A DNA stretch of 64,000 nt, taken from positions 744,001 to 808,000 of the forward strand of contig LATX02000100.1 of NCBI GenBank assembly GCA_001466705.2, written 5' to 3'. This document shows, in pieces, positions 23,937 through 34,712 of this stretch. Below the pieces are notes generated by a model. That model saw nothing but the letters and a program-made list of their open reading frames with translations, ran no database searches and was not told the origin of the DNA. Each line of letters starts with the position of its first letter. The stretch's first letter is position 1. Both the position numbers and the translations under genes were made by a program. This DNA comes from Moniliophthora roreri. Taxonomy: Eukaryota; Basidiomycota; Agaricomycetes; Agaricales; Marasmiaceae.

Positions 23937-26747
23937 CTATGTCGGAAGGGTATACAGTACCTCGTCCTCGTCCTCATCAGTTGACTCAGGAGCAGTCAAA
24001 AGGTGAGGCAGGCCGAAAAACGTGATACTATCCGAAGCAGACAACGGTGTCAGCAAAGACACAGGTTGTGGCACATCCACCAGCTTACTAGGAAGTAGTT
24101 GGTTAGTGAGATAATAAAATAATAATAAAGAGTAGAAGAGAAATGTACCAAGGGATTAGCATTTTCAGCTACCGTAGCACTGGCTTGGTTAGTCAAGTCA
24201 ATGGTATTTGTAGGACTAGCGGCACGAGGGGTAGCAGAGGAAGGCCCAGTGTCAGCAGTCTATAAGACAAAGAAAATATTAATGGAAAGAAGATTGAATG
24301 AGAGATAGTAGACTTACAGAATTGGATGGACCAGCTTCGTTATCGACGGTGAGACCTTCGAAATGTGGGGCTTTGGACCCATTGACCATGACGACCTTGT
24401 TGTCGACGATCATGTACGAACCAGACTTTAGACCAGTGACGTCAAAGTCAGTACCCTTCAAAATGACCTGTACGTCGCTAAGAGAAGCAGAGAACGGATC
24501 CACGGGGCAAATGACTTCGAATTCATAGCTGTCTGGAACACCCATATCCCTAGCGATCCAACCCAGAGAAGTACAGAGGATGTTGAGTTGTTTCTCTGAA
24601 GGAGTAAAGTTGGGATCGTGCCAGAATAGATATTTCAAGATGACACAAGGATCAGCGCAGCTGGCTCGAAGGAGCTCTCGACATTGTTGAAGCGCACTTT
24701 TGACAGATTCCTCTTCAACACGGAGCAAGAAGATCTGTTGTCAAATGCAAAAGGACAAGACCATTAAGTCGAAGATGGCGGACATCTGGAAAGCAAGACC
24801 TGAAAGAATATTTAGATTAGAATGAGATTAATAAGGAAAGAAAGAATAATATTACCGGCAAGACTACTCAGCGATTGGACAAAGTGCTGATTGTTCACAG
24901 TGAAGGCATCAAAGAAGTACATCCCGAATGAGCATCGCAATTGAAGACGAGTGCATCGTTGACAGCAGGTGGATGTTCCTGAGCCAGTTTCACAACGAGC
25001 ATTGGCCGAGTCGCATTGAGTGCACGAAAGCTTATTGCTGATATCTGCATCGGCCTATAGAAAGAAGAATATTTAGAAAGATATTAAAGATAAGATGAAG
25101 AAACAAGAATATTACCCCGGGATGAGTGGTCAGAGTGGACACGATCTTGTGCACAGGCCAGAAAGTGTCGCTATAACCAAGATTTAGTAGTCCAGGGTGA
25201 GCTAGAGAGAGAAGAATTAGAGAGCATAAGGGTAGATAGTGGGTAAACGACTTACATCGGAGTACCTCCATGGCCTTAGTTCAGCCAAGAGCTTGGAGAA
25301 GCCGGAGGACATTCGAAGTGTTTTCCTTTGCAGGACAACCTTGGCCCACTCCACCGACTATGTCTTCCAAATTTAGGTCTTGGATGGACTTAGCAGCAGA
25401 TGGTTGCGAAGGGTCCAGCTCATCGATATCCATATCCTCAGCACCCTAGAAACAGAATATTAATGAAGAATGATGAATGTTGTAAGAAGAAGGAGACTTA
25501 CGTTCTTCTCGCCTTCATCAGGAGGAGGGTCGACGGCACGTTTCTTACCTTTAGGGTCAGAACTCTAAATGGATGACGTATTAGGAACATGAAAGATATA
25601 ATATTAAAGAGAGTAATACCTTATCTGCAGCCTTGGTAACATTATGAGCACGTTTTCTGGCAGGAGGCTACAGCAAAGGTTAATAAGAAAGAGATTTAAC
25701 GAGAAATTTACAAGACGAACCTGAGGCAGAGAGGTATCGCAGGCCTTGCACTTTGAAGAGGATGGTTCCATCTTGATATTTACTTGAGAAGAAGAAGCAG
25801 CAGCTGGTCGAGACTACCGAGGGGTAAATATTAAGTTTAGAGAGGGTTCCATAGAGGATGGAACTCACCTTCTGCTTAGTTTTACTAGAGCCACTGGAGT
25901 GGACCAGCTATGAAGAGAAAAGAATATGAGAAATAGAAAGAGAATATTATTATTAGAATGAGTACACGTACCACTTCGACGATAGGAGTAGCATGAGCGG
26001 GAGGCTTAATAGAACGAACAGGATGTTTGGAGGGCTTCACTTCGACAATGTCTTCGTCACCAGAGCCATCTTCATTGCTGCTGTCGGAGTCTTCGTGGTC
26101 TGAGATTTCAATGTCATTGTTGATATCAGGAACATTTTGGTCAGGATCGTATTCGGCCAATATCTCCTCATTTGAAGGGAAGTTTTCCAAAGGATTGAGT
26201 GGCTGGAGGATAATAATATTAATAAGAGAAGAAGAACGATTGGATAAGAGAACATACCTTAAGCCCCAAAGTATGCTTCCAGAAATGGAACTGAGATTTG
26301 GAGGGGAAAGCACTGTAGAGGTTGTTGGGGATAGAAATGGAAAAACAAGATTCGAGGCATTTCAGAAGTTGAAGGGCCAGCAGGAGCAGACGCATGAAAG
26401 TATGGGGGAACCAGAACTTTCCGCAGTACTTGTTGAGTGGGACTTTAGAGAATAATAATTAGAGAAGGGAATCATGAACAGAAAACAAGAAGGGGACCTA
26501 CCAGAGGGATTTTCATAGCTGGGAAGGCGTAATTTGCCAAAGCGGACGCGCTGGTGAAGAGAGAAGACTGCCCTTCGAGGTGTCTCCAGATGTTACGACA
26601 AGTATCGAATAGCATCATGCAATGAAGGTGGAGGATGCTAAGAGTGGTGGCATTGATGGAGGAGAGTTGAGGGAGAGAGACATCCTTCGACTTCGAGAAA
26701 GAGGCGATGGGAGTGGCAGTGGACTTGCTCTTAACCTTGCAAGTCAT
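23937..26747 (-). pseudogene. Thirteen-exon antisense gene with Zn2Cys6-like cysteine cluster, lightly broken
   Basis: Unknown family, homologous to the fragment at 14920-15773. The minus-strand ATG at 26747 (MTCKVKSKSTATPI) starts exon 1 (26747-26502) and the last exon stops at 23937. About 12 introns of mostly 52-65 bp, nearly all phase 0, can be placed. Segments in order: helical N-terminus with SILHLHCMMLFDTCRNIW; exon 26442-26258 with YCGKFWFPHTFMRLL; NPLENFPSNEEILAEYD; acidic HEDSDSSNEDGSGDED; basic linkers with ARKRAHN and GKKRAV; a LEDIVGGVGQG block; SDTFWPVHKIVSTLTTHPG; a cluster C-x2-C-x6-C-x9-C-x2-C-x6-C at about 24936-25034; then a 150-residue region ending near 24320 and an acidic tail. 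Defects: TGA at 24741-24743, a frameshift in the exon near 25290-25310 and a phase mismatch after exon 1. It sits antisense between pol and the polypurine tract at 27180. The cluster matches the spacing of fungal Zn2Cys6 DNA-binding domains, but lacks the usual basic residues, so DNA binding is only a possibility. Confidence 0.6.
24936..25034 (-). other. Cysteine cluster spaced like Zn2Cys6 within the antisense gene
   Basis: The translated minus strand has six cysteines spaced C-x2-C-x6-C-x9-C-x2-C-x6-C, plus one extra Cys directly before the fourth. It is encoded within one exon. The spacing is the classic fungal binuclear zinc pattern; the intervening residues are not strongly basic. Confidence 0.5.
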
Positions 26748-27167
26748 GTCGAGTAAGAGGAGAGGAAGAAAGAGGAAAAGATAATCCAAGTTTGAAATGG
26801 ACTCTACTTAAATATTTGTCGAAGATCGATCTGAAAATATTTAAGTGAATAGAACGAGAAGAATATAGAAGAAAATGAACTTACCGAATTTGGCTACGAG
26901 AAGCCTGATGGTAACAGAAGAACAACCTAACACCGAGTATCAGAAGTAGACTTCGAACGCATGGCTATGGAGATCATCTGATGTTACGGAAAAGGCAAGA
27001 GAAATTGATGCAGAAGAGATAAAGATAAGATAAAGAAATCCCAGAGAGAGATTTTAGTATCATTGGAAAGAGCTTGAAAAGGCCTACAAGAAGGTGGTTA
27101 TTTCATATCAGGAGATGCAGTATTAAGAGAATCCCGTGTTTCACCCATAATATTAACAGATTGGGGA

Positions 27168-27199
27168 TAATCCTTTTCTTTAGTTGGGGGGAGATGATA
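27168..27199 (+). other. Polypurine tract before the 3' LTR
   Basis: TTTAGTTGGGGGGAGATGAT precedes TGCATAAC. Position and sequence match the tract at 14462 on the other strand, so the plus-oriented element carrying the antisense gene(s) ends here. Confidence 0.6.
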
Positions 27200-28807
27200 T
27201 GCATAACTTTTGCCTTTTATTTCACACACAAATAGAGAATATTTTGCACTTTTATGGTTGAAAATGACATATACAAGGGAATTGAGGACTAGTGTGAGCT
27301 CTGAGCAGCTAGTCAAAGTGAGTAGTAGAGAAGGGTACAAAATATTAGCAGAGTAATGGTTGACGGTAGGCCATACAAGGGTACCCGGCCACTGCTAGTA
27401 TGAAAATAGACAGCGAATCTGAACACAGAGGAGCATTCCGAAACCTGTAGGGAAACACACCACATCACACCTCTCTATTGAAAGCATACCAAAGGGAATA
27501 TTTTAACTTTTAACAATATTTTCAATCCATACCTGACTTGAAAGAAGAATAAAAGCCTTCGATGATACACCAACTAGAATATTACCGAGAAATGGATATG
27601 AAACAGAGAATGACAAATTATCGGCAGGGGATACTCGAGATACCGATAATCAAATTAGGGGAATGAAATAGATGATTGGTTACTGAAAAGGTGCCTGTAT
27701 CACAGAAAGTGGAAGACAAAGCTGTATGACGAGAAGATAGCATGGCTGAGCTTATGCATACACTTTAGAGGAGATATGGAAGCATATTACGTGTCCACAG
27801 AGCAGATGACAATAGACAGAGAAGGAAGGAACCATGCGGAGTGGCATGGAAGTATAATATTTTCAAATGGAGTCGGAAGGAGAGCTGTTTGATTGAAGAA
27901 ATTGCAAACAATTAGTGTCAGGAGACTGCACAATCGTCATGGAAAAAGAATAAAAGAGATTATGGCTACGAAGCTTGACTACAATTGGACACTGTGACAG
28001 AGAAATTACCAAACACTGCTCAGTTTATATAATATTTAGCACCCAACTCAGTTTTATTTGTATGTGTGACAGACATATTAGATTATTTATGTTGTAGGGT
28101 ATAAAAGGGGACGTGTTTTGTAGGTGGAAAGCAGGAGAGATACTGCCCACCGATTACCAGAGTGTATGACGTTGTTGCTCAGGTAGAAGAGCTACCGGCA
28201 ATCAGTATTTTTCAACCACTTCGGGCTCTAGCTTATTTAGTTGTGCAAGAGGCACAGGCTAGTTGAGACCTGAGATTGTAACCCAAACCAGAGATATAAA
28301 TAAAAGCTAGGAAGAGCTTAGTTTTTAGCGCAAGAGGCATGTTTTCTGATAAGAAGAATATTGTATCAGTTTACCAAGAGGGTAACTGACATGCATCAGT
28401 ATAGTCTGGTGTTTCAATGTGAATCAGAGAGGGTTTCAGGCTAGCAGTGTCTAGAAGATTTGTCCTCTTGAGAATCATTGCAGAACATAGCTAAGAGGGC
28501 TATATTCAGGTACAAGAGGTACCTTTATTCTTGCTTAGAAGAAGTTTATTCTTTGGGCAGCTTCTGGTCGAAAATCTATACCAGTATTTTCTTTCGAAGT
28601 GATAATAAACCCACATAACCAATAAATATTATACAAAAAGAACACCAATCTCAATCTGAGAAGTTGTTTTGAAGGCATTCATCTCTGAACTACCGAGTGA
28701 GACATTGAGAAATTATTCTTGACGTTGCAGTAACAGTGAACCACACCAAACCAACTCACAAACAAAACTGAGAATCAAGAACTTATATATACCTTTTTCA
28801 GGGGTAT
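27200..28807 (+). repeat. Putative LTR, about 1.6 kb, with TATA box and polyadenylation signal
   Basis: It begins TGCATAAC right after the polypurine tract and may end CTTTTTCA just before GGGGTATTTTGGCACCACAG, which looks like an LTR edge followed by a primer-binding site. Inside are TATAAAAG at 28100 and AATAAAAG near 28302, in the order expected for U3-R-U5. The right boundary is an inference. From 27945 onward the sequence belongs to the block duplicated at 33809. Confidence 0.5.
28100..28107 (+). promoter_or_regulatory. TATA box of the putative LTR
   Basis: GGGTATAAAAGGGGACG is a strong core-promoter TATA context, about 200 bases upstream of the AATAAA-type signal. An identical copy sits at 33964. 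Confidence 0.55.
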
Positions 28808-28848
28808 TTTGGCACCACAGGCCTCGTGTTTTCATAGTAGAGGCATAG

Positions 28849-31314
28849 GTTTTTGAGCATCTTCAGCAGATCCAGTCAGAGACACAGACAGGGAACAAAC
28901 TCAAGAGAATTAGGAGTGATAACACACCCGAGCTCCATTCCGACCTCGCAAAATCCTGGTTCCAGAAACATGGTATAACCCATGAGTTCACTATCCCCTA
29001 CTCTTCGGCATCTAATGGTGCAGGAGAACGCACCATCGGTGTGGTGCTTCAGTCTGTTCAGTCCATGCTGCTAGATTCTCAACTGTCAGCCAAGTGGTGG
29101 GCTCATGCAATGGCCACAGCAACTCACACAATAAACCTGTTCCCATCGGCTCAAACTCCATCAAAAGTTCCTGAGGAGGCATGGACCAGCCAATGACAGA
29201 CAGCACAGTACCTGGTGCCCTTTGGCAGCATCGGATTCACACACATTCCCAAGGAAACTGGCAGAGGGAAATTGGACCCTCGAGGTGAGAAGGTTGTCAT
29301 GTTGGGCTACGATGGACATGGTGTTTACCTCGCAAAGCTGTGGGACTCAGACAAGGTCTTGAGGGTAAGAGACGTTGTATGGTTGAAGGATGGGGGACAC
29401 TGGGTTGAGAATGATAATCATGATGTTCAAGAAGACCTATCATTCCTGGAATTTGAAGATAACGAGTTCGTTGATCATGATGCCATAACGCCAACAACTC
29501 TGTGTTCCAAGCCGATGGAGTCTACCCCTCAAATCTCCAAGCCGCTGGCCAATTCACTCCGAGATGATCAACGTCGATGTCATAGGTGTACTCAGGAAGA
29601 AATCTGGGGAACTGAGGCAACTAGACACACTACGAGAGATCCTGTGCCTAGCAGAAGAACCCTGGATGCCATGAATTCCGAGCTACCTCCCGTCCCAGAA
29701 CCTGACAACAACTGGGTACCTGACACATACAAGAAGGCGGCTACCAGGCTTGACCTGTAGGGACCAGCTATGGAGAAGGAGTTAAAGAAAATGGATGATC
29801 GAAAGGCGTTCACACCCATGCCGAGGCCTCCAAACACACCTATGGTCATGTTGAAATGGCATTACACACTCCGGAAGGATGGGGAAGGAAGGATAACAGA
29901 GAGGCGGGCAAGGTTGGTTGTAAGAGGGTTCACCCAAGTCAAAGGAGTACATTATGAGGATACTTGGGCCATGGTTGCAAGGTATGAGTCTTTACAGTTC
30001 GTTATTGCCATTGCTGCCTATTACGGCTTGAATCTCTGGTCTGGGGACTTCACTGCCACCTACCTGAACACAAAGCCACAGGGAGTCAATTATCTCAACC
30101 TTCCTCCAGGGTATGAGAGTCGATATGACTTATGGGACGGGGCCAAAACGGTACTCCGCATGGACATCAATATCTACAGCACAAAAGATGCAGGAAACAA
30201 CTGGTTCCGAATGCTGGATGAAACGTACTGAGAACTAGGCCACTTCCCCATATCAGCCAACCTCTGTGTACAAACAAAGACCACCGAACTTGGCAATACC
30301 ATCACAGTCACTTACACAGACAATGTCATTGGAGTATCAGACACTGAGGAGGCCAAGGAAGTGTCGGTAAAAGAAATTGGAGCTGCATATGACTTCAGGT
30401 TTTATAGAGAACCCAATGTCGCTCTGGGAATAACCATCCAACAAAATCTGGAGACAGGCAATGTCAGCATCCACCAGCGTCCTCTCATTGAAAAGGTCAT
30501 TGAAGGCCATGGATTACAAAACACTATGCCCAAATTTACTCCTCTTCCATCAAATCTCACCCTCATTGACAGTCAACTGATCCCTATTCCATTGGAGGAC
30601 TCAGATTACATGCGGAGTAAAGACTACTGTAGGCTTGTAGGATCACTAAATCACATTTCCCAGGGTACATGTCCCGACATATCGTATGCAGTCATGTTAT
30701 TGCAGCGCTATGCAAATGACCCATGGCCCGTGCATTGGAATGCCGCAATACATGTTGTAACCTATCTCAAGGGCACCATTTCCTATCAGCTCACGTACCA
30801 GCGTCGCCAAGGGGGAGAAGATCTCTTGAAGCCAGATGGATATGCCGACGCATCACATGCCAATATACAAGAAGAGAACGGGGAACCTACCAGAAAGTCA
30901 ACGATGGGGTATGTTTTCAAGGTAGCAGGGGGAGTGGTGAGTTGGTGCTCAGTGAAGCAAAGGGTAGTGGCGCTGTCGACAACCGAAGCCGAATACATCG
31001 CCATGGTCAATGCTGGGAAGCAAACAATCTGGATGTGGAAATTTCTTGATGGGGTAGGGCATCGCCATGAGTACCCCTTTGCAATCAAGGTCGACAATAC
31101 CAGCACAATAGCATTATCAGATGAAACGACTAAACACAGGCAAATGAAGCACTTTGACACCAACTGGTCATGGCTCTGGGACATGGTTCATGCGAAGGAA
31201 CTCGAGTTCAATTATGTTCCATCCAGTGATAACTTAGCCAACCTCTTTACCAAACAACTCACTCGAAGCAAGACCGAGCAGTTTTCACTCAAAATTGGAC
31301 TTCGAGACAACTGA
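28849..31314 (+). pseudogene. Ty1/Copia pol remnant (integrase C-part, RT, RNase H), copy 1
   Basis: A single frame with three in-frame stops: TGA 29194-29196, TAG 29758-29760 and TGA 30229-30231. The integrase end shows ETQTGNKLKRIRSDN and PYSSASNGAGERTIGV with the catalytic Glu. A linker carries PFGSIGFTHIPKETG. RT has ARLVVRGFTQVKGVHYEDT and, where YVDD is expected, YTDNVIGVSD, so one catalytic Asp is Asn. RNase H shows DGYADASHA, LSTTEAEYIAM and KHRQMKHF. Gag, protease and the integrase N-terminal part are absent; the frame is cut by stops just upstream of 28849, next to the putative LTR. Both stops and the catalytic change make it inactive. Confidence 0.88.
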
Positions 31315-31336
31315 TCGCGTGCCAATTCAGAGGGAG

Positions 31337-31517
31337 TGTCAAAGATTGCGGGTGATACATGAATTGCCACCTGATCATACATTTCTACTCTGTACTCTAT
31401 TTCTTGTTCCCACTTCCCGACTACGATACACATTCTATATAATATACATCCGACTCGTCTTACCTATTAATCAAATTCCCCAGTTTAGTATTTATTAGCT
31501 ATGTATGCATTGTAACA
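31337..31517 (+). repeat. Possible short Copia 3' LTR, copy 1
   Basis: AGAGGGAGTGTCAAAG after the pol stop has the purine tract plus TG start typical of Copia 3' LTRs, and TGTAACA at 31517 is a possible end. No matching 5' LTR is seen, so this is tentative. Confidence 0.35.
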
Positions 31518-31708
31518 CCTCAGCCGTTCACACATCTAGTGAGACTGTCTGAGGTAAGATACATTATTTCTTTCATATATTTCTCTTACTCACAACCAAT
31601 CCCTACAGTACTTATTCTGCTATTTACAACAGGTACTGTAGAGGCATCAATACAGCCATTCACACATCTAGTGAGACTGTCTGAGTACTTATTCTGCTAT
31701 TTACAACA
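31518..31708 (+). repeat. 132-bp minisatellite, about 1.3 units (copy 1)
   Basis: One full unit containing CACATCTAGTGAGACTGTCT and a partial second unit. The equivalent array in the duplicated block at 37382 has one more full unit. Confidence 0.75.
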
Positions 31709-32500
31709 CCTTTGATTGTCACGATTAACAGCTCTTCTTGAGTACAAGGTAATGTCCCACTATATCGGCCTGGAGCATTGATTGACTCCTCACTTCAGTG
31801 CATTCTCGCAATTTTGATCAGGAACTTTGAGTTTTCGGACACAGGGGCCAAAATTGAGACCAAGTTCAGTGCGACCATGCAGCCTAGAGTGGTTGGAAAG
31901 GAAGCAGAGGGAGCGCAGTTACTATTGAAAGTTACCTTGGTAGAGAATTAATACCAGCAAGTTTGAATGATGTAGATTTACACTAATATTATCTGGCATT
32001 GAAAAGACTGCGACTCAAGGCTTATCATTAACATTCTATGACAAGAATAGGTTAATGTCCTGTCAGCCACTGTATTCTTCAGCAGAGATATACCTGCTCT
32101 TCTAGATCAATATAGGTAGAAACCTCTGTGCGATTGGTCAAGATTGAACCCAACCAGGTCACCTTTTGAGTCCTCAACAGGTCCCCTGAAAACTCATAGG
32201 GCATATAATTCACTTGGGGTACGATCCTTACTTATCATTTCGGGGCGGTTGTGGTGGGATGCCTGTAAAACTTCAAAACTGATGACATGGACACACTTGT
32301 ATCATCAGCGACCCAAGGTTTTGTTATTCATACCCAGGTATTCTACAGCATTTGGTACTAACAATAGTACAGGATTAACATCTGATAGAAGATCTGATTA
32401 GATGGGCAAGGGCCTTGTCAAATAATCCCTAACATACAATTATATCAAGGTGATTACCACTGCGGTGTTCATTAGGTCCACAACCAGAGAAGCTGAATCA
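31709..32500. other. Unassigned sequence in the duplicated block
   Basis: No coding frame or known repeat recognised. It contains two of the three blocks (31951-31978 and 32206-32251) that appear complemented in the second copy. Confidence 0.4.
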
Positions 32501-32559
32501 AACTTGAACTGAGCAAGCAGGCGGGTAGGAAATGGGCTTGACTTGCGCGTTACATATGG

Positions 32560-33395
32560 TATGTAAGAATTTGATGTGTGAATCTTGAGGGCAGCTTTGC
32601 AGAGAGGGTGAACTGGAGTAACTGCTCGAGAATGAAGTTGACAACATGTACCATGTCAAGGATGTCAAGTCACTGCCTTGATGGATTGAAATTGGGACTG
32701 AATAAAAAGAGCATGGATACCCATAGGAAATTCCCAAACTTGTCTAGGTTCCATGGACACCTCAGTTATGCGATTTTGAAAGGCTTGCTTTAATTTCTTG
32801 AGCTGGGCACAACACGATGACTGTCCTGACTGGAGAGCCATTTGCTTGAGATGCCTAAAAACAATCTCTCTGTCAGTATGTAACTGGAATGTATTGCTAT
32901 CACACGTCCCAGTCCACTTGTCCCAATACTCATACAATCGCAGTGTTTGGGGATCTGAATCTCATTACCAAAGGAGGCATTGAAGAGATAGTTTCCATTG
33001 GTAACAAAATCCTCGATGGCAAATGGGGGGAGCTTCATGGAAGGGTATCTAGAAAAGGTTTGAACCATTTGAGAACCAAAAACACAAGAGTAGTCACGTC
33101 TTGGAAAACCCCACGCATGTTTTCAGAACTGCAAGACCTCTACAAGTCGAGCAACCAAGCTTTCAGGTAGGTCAGGGATCTGATTCTCCTTCGTACCCAC
33201 AGGGTGTAGAAGGTAAGCCATCCTCGACATGGATGAAAAAGGATTCAGAGATCTACCAAGATGAAAGATGAAAGATATCGGGTGACCATAGTCTGAGTTG
33301 AACTCTGAAAGAATATTTCTGCATCGACTAGTCACGGTTTCTTGAGAAAGAATCCGAAGATCACGAATTAGGTTTACTTGGGTCGTTAGGATCAA
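32560..33395 (-). pseudogene. Decayed unknown gene, copy 1
   Basis: Minus-strand coding traces switch frame several times. Readable pieces in order are ILSQETVTSRCRNILSEF, KLPPFAIEDFVTNGNYLF with NASFGNEIQI, YEYWDKWTGTCDSNTFQL, then HTDREIVFRHLKQMALQSGQ and WEFPMGIHALFIQSQFQSI. The run of residues looks protein-like across the frame changes, so this is probably a gene broken by frameshifts. I do not recognise the family. Confidence 0.4.
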
Positions 33396-33416
33396 GGATC
33401 AGGGTCGCGATCGGCG

Positions 33417-33807
33417 TGATCGAAGTGGGCAACCCCACCAAAGTCCGACTATCCCGATCATCGGTTCTATGTACTTAAAGTCGTCTTTAACCTGGACCAT
33501 CACCACTCCACCATGTCCATGTCTCCAGTCAATCCATGGCCCGGACTTCAAACTCATATGAGGGCTCTCCAAAACAATGCTGCCAGTAGCAACGCAAAAA
33601 ACAGTGCCTGTAACGGCTACAGCCCTCTTCTCTTCCACCTTTTCCCATTGGATAAATTTGTTATCTATTCCCCAATCAATATTACCGCGTTCCCTCTCAC
33701 ATATGTCGTGTACACCCAACAGGAGCATGCTGTTTTGCTTTTCCAAGTTCGGGCGCCGGATGATCTTGCCTCAGAAGCTGCCAGAGGAATGGCTGATGAA
33801 GAGTTGA
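33417..33807. other. Unique spacer between the two 5.5-kb copies
   Basis: 391 bases found only once in the window. A 115-codon minus-strand frame (33399-33746) crosses it but has no recognisable domain. It ends at the N at 33808. Confidence 0.4.
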
Positions 33808-34712
33808 NAAAGAATAAAAGAGATTATGGCTACGAAGCTTGACTACAATTGGACACTGTGACAGAGAAATTACCAAACACTGCTCAGTTTATATAATATT
33901 TAGCACCCAACTCAGTTTTATTTGTATGTGTGACAGACATATTAGATTATTTATGTTGTAGGGTATAAAAGGGGACGTGTTTTGTAGGTGGAAAGCAGGA
34001 GAGATACTGCCCACCGATTACCAGAGTGTATGACGTTGTTGCTCAGGTAGAAGAGCTACCGGCAATCAGTATTTTTCAACCACTTCGGGCTCTAGCTTAT
34101 TTAGTTGTGCAAGAGGCACAGGCTAGTTGAGACCTGAGATTGTAACCCAAACCAGAGATATAAATAAAAGCTAGGAAGAGCTTAGTTTTTAGCGCAAGAG
34201 GCATGTTTTCTGATAAGAAGAATATTGTATCAGTTTACCAAGAGGGTAACTGACATGCATCAGTATAGTCTGGTGTTTCAATGTGAATCAGAGAGGGTTT
34301 CAGGCTAGCAGTGTCTAGAAGATTTGTCCTCTTGAGAATCATTGCAGAACATAGCTAAGAGGGCTATATTCAGGTACAAGAGGTACCTTTATTCTTGCTT
34401 AGAAGAAGTTTATTCTTTGGGCAGCTTCTGGTCGAAAATCTATACCAGTATTTTCTTTCGAAGTGATAATAAACCCACATAACCAATAAATATTATACAA
34501 AAAGAACACCAATCTCAATCTGAGAAGTTGTTTTGAAGGCATTCATCTCTGAACTACCGAGTGAGACATTGAGAAATTATTCTTGACGTTGCAGTAACAG
34601 TGAACCACACCAAACCAACTCACAAACAAAACTGAGAATCAAGAACTTATATATACCTTTTTCAGGGGTATTTTGGCACCACAGGCCTCGTGTTTTCATA
34701 GTAGAGGCATAG

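Noticed and set aside
29012..31433. Minus-strand frames across the Copia remnant
   Set aside because: They mirror conserved integrase, RT and RNase H motifs on the plus strand; no independent motif.
31951..32723. Ordinary inversions between the two 5.5-kb copies
   Set aside because: Checked base by base: the order is kept and only the complement is taken, so they are not inversions.
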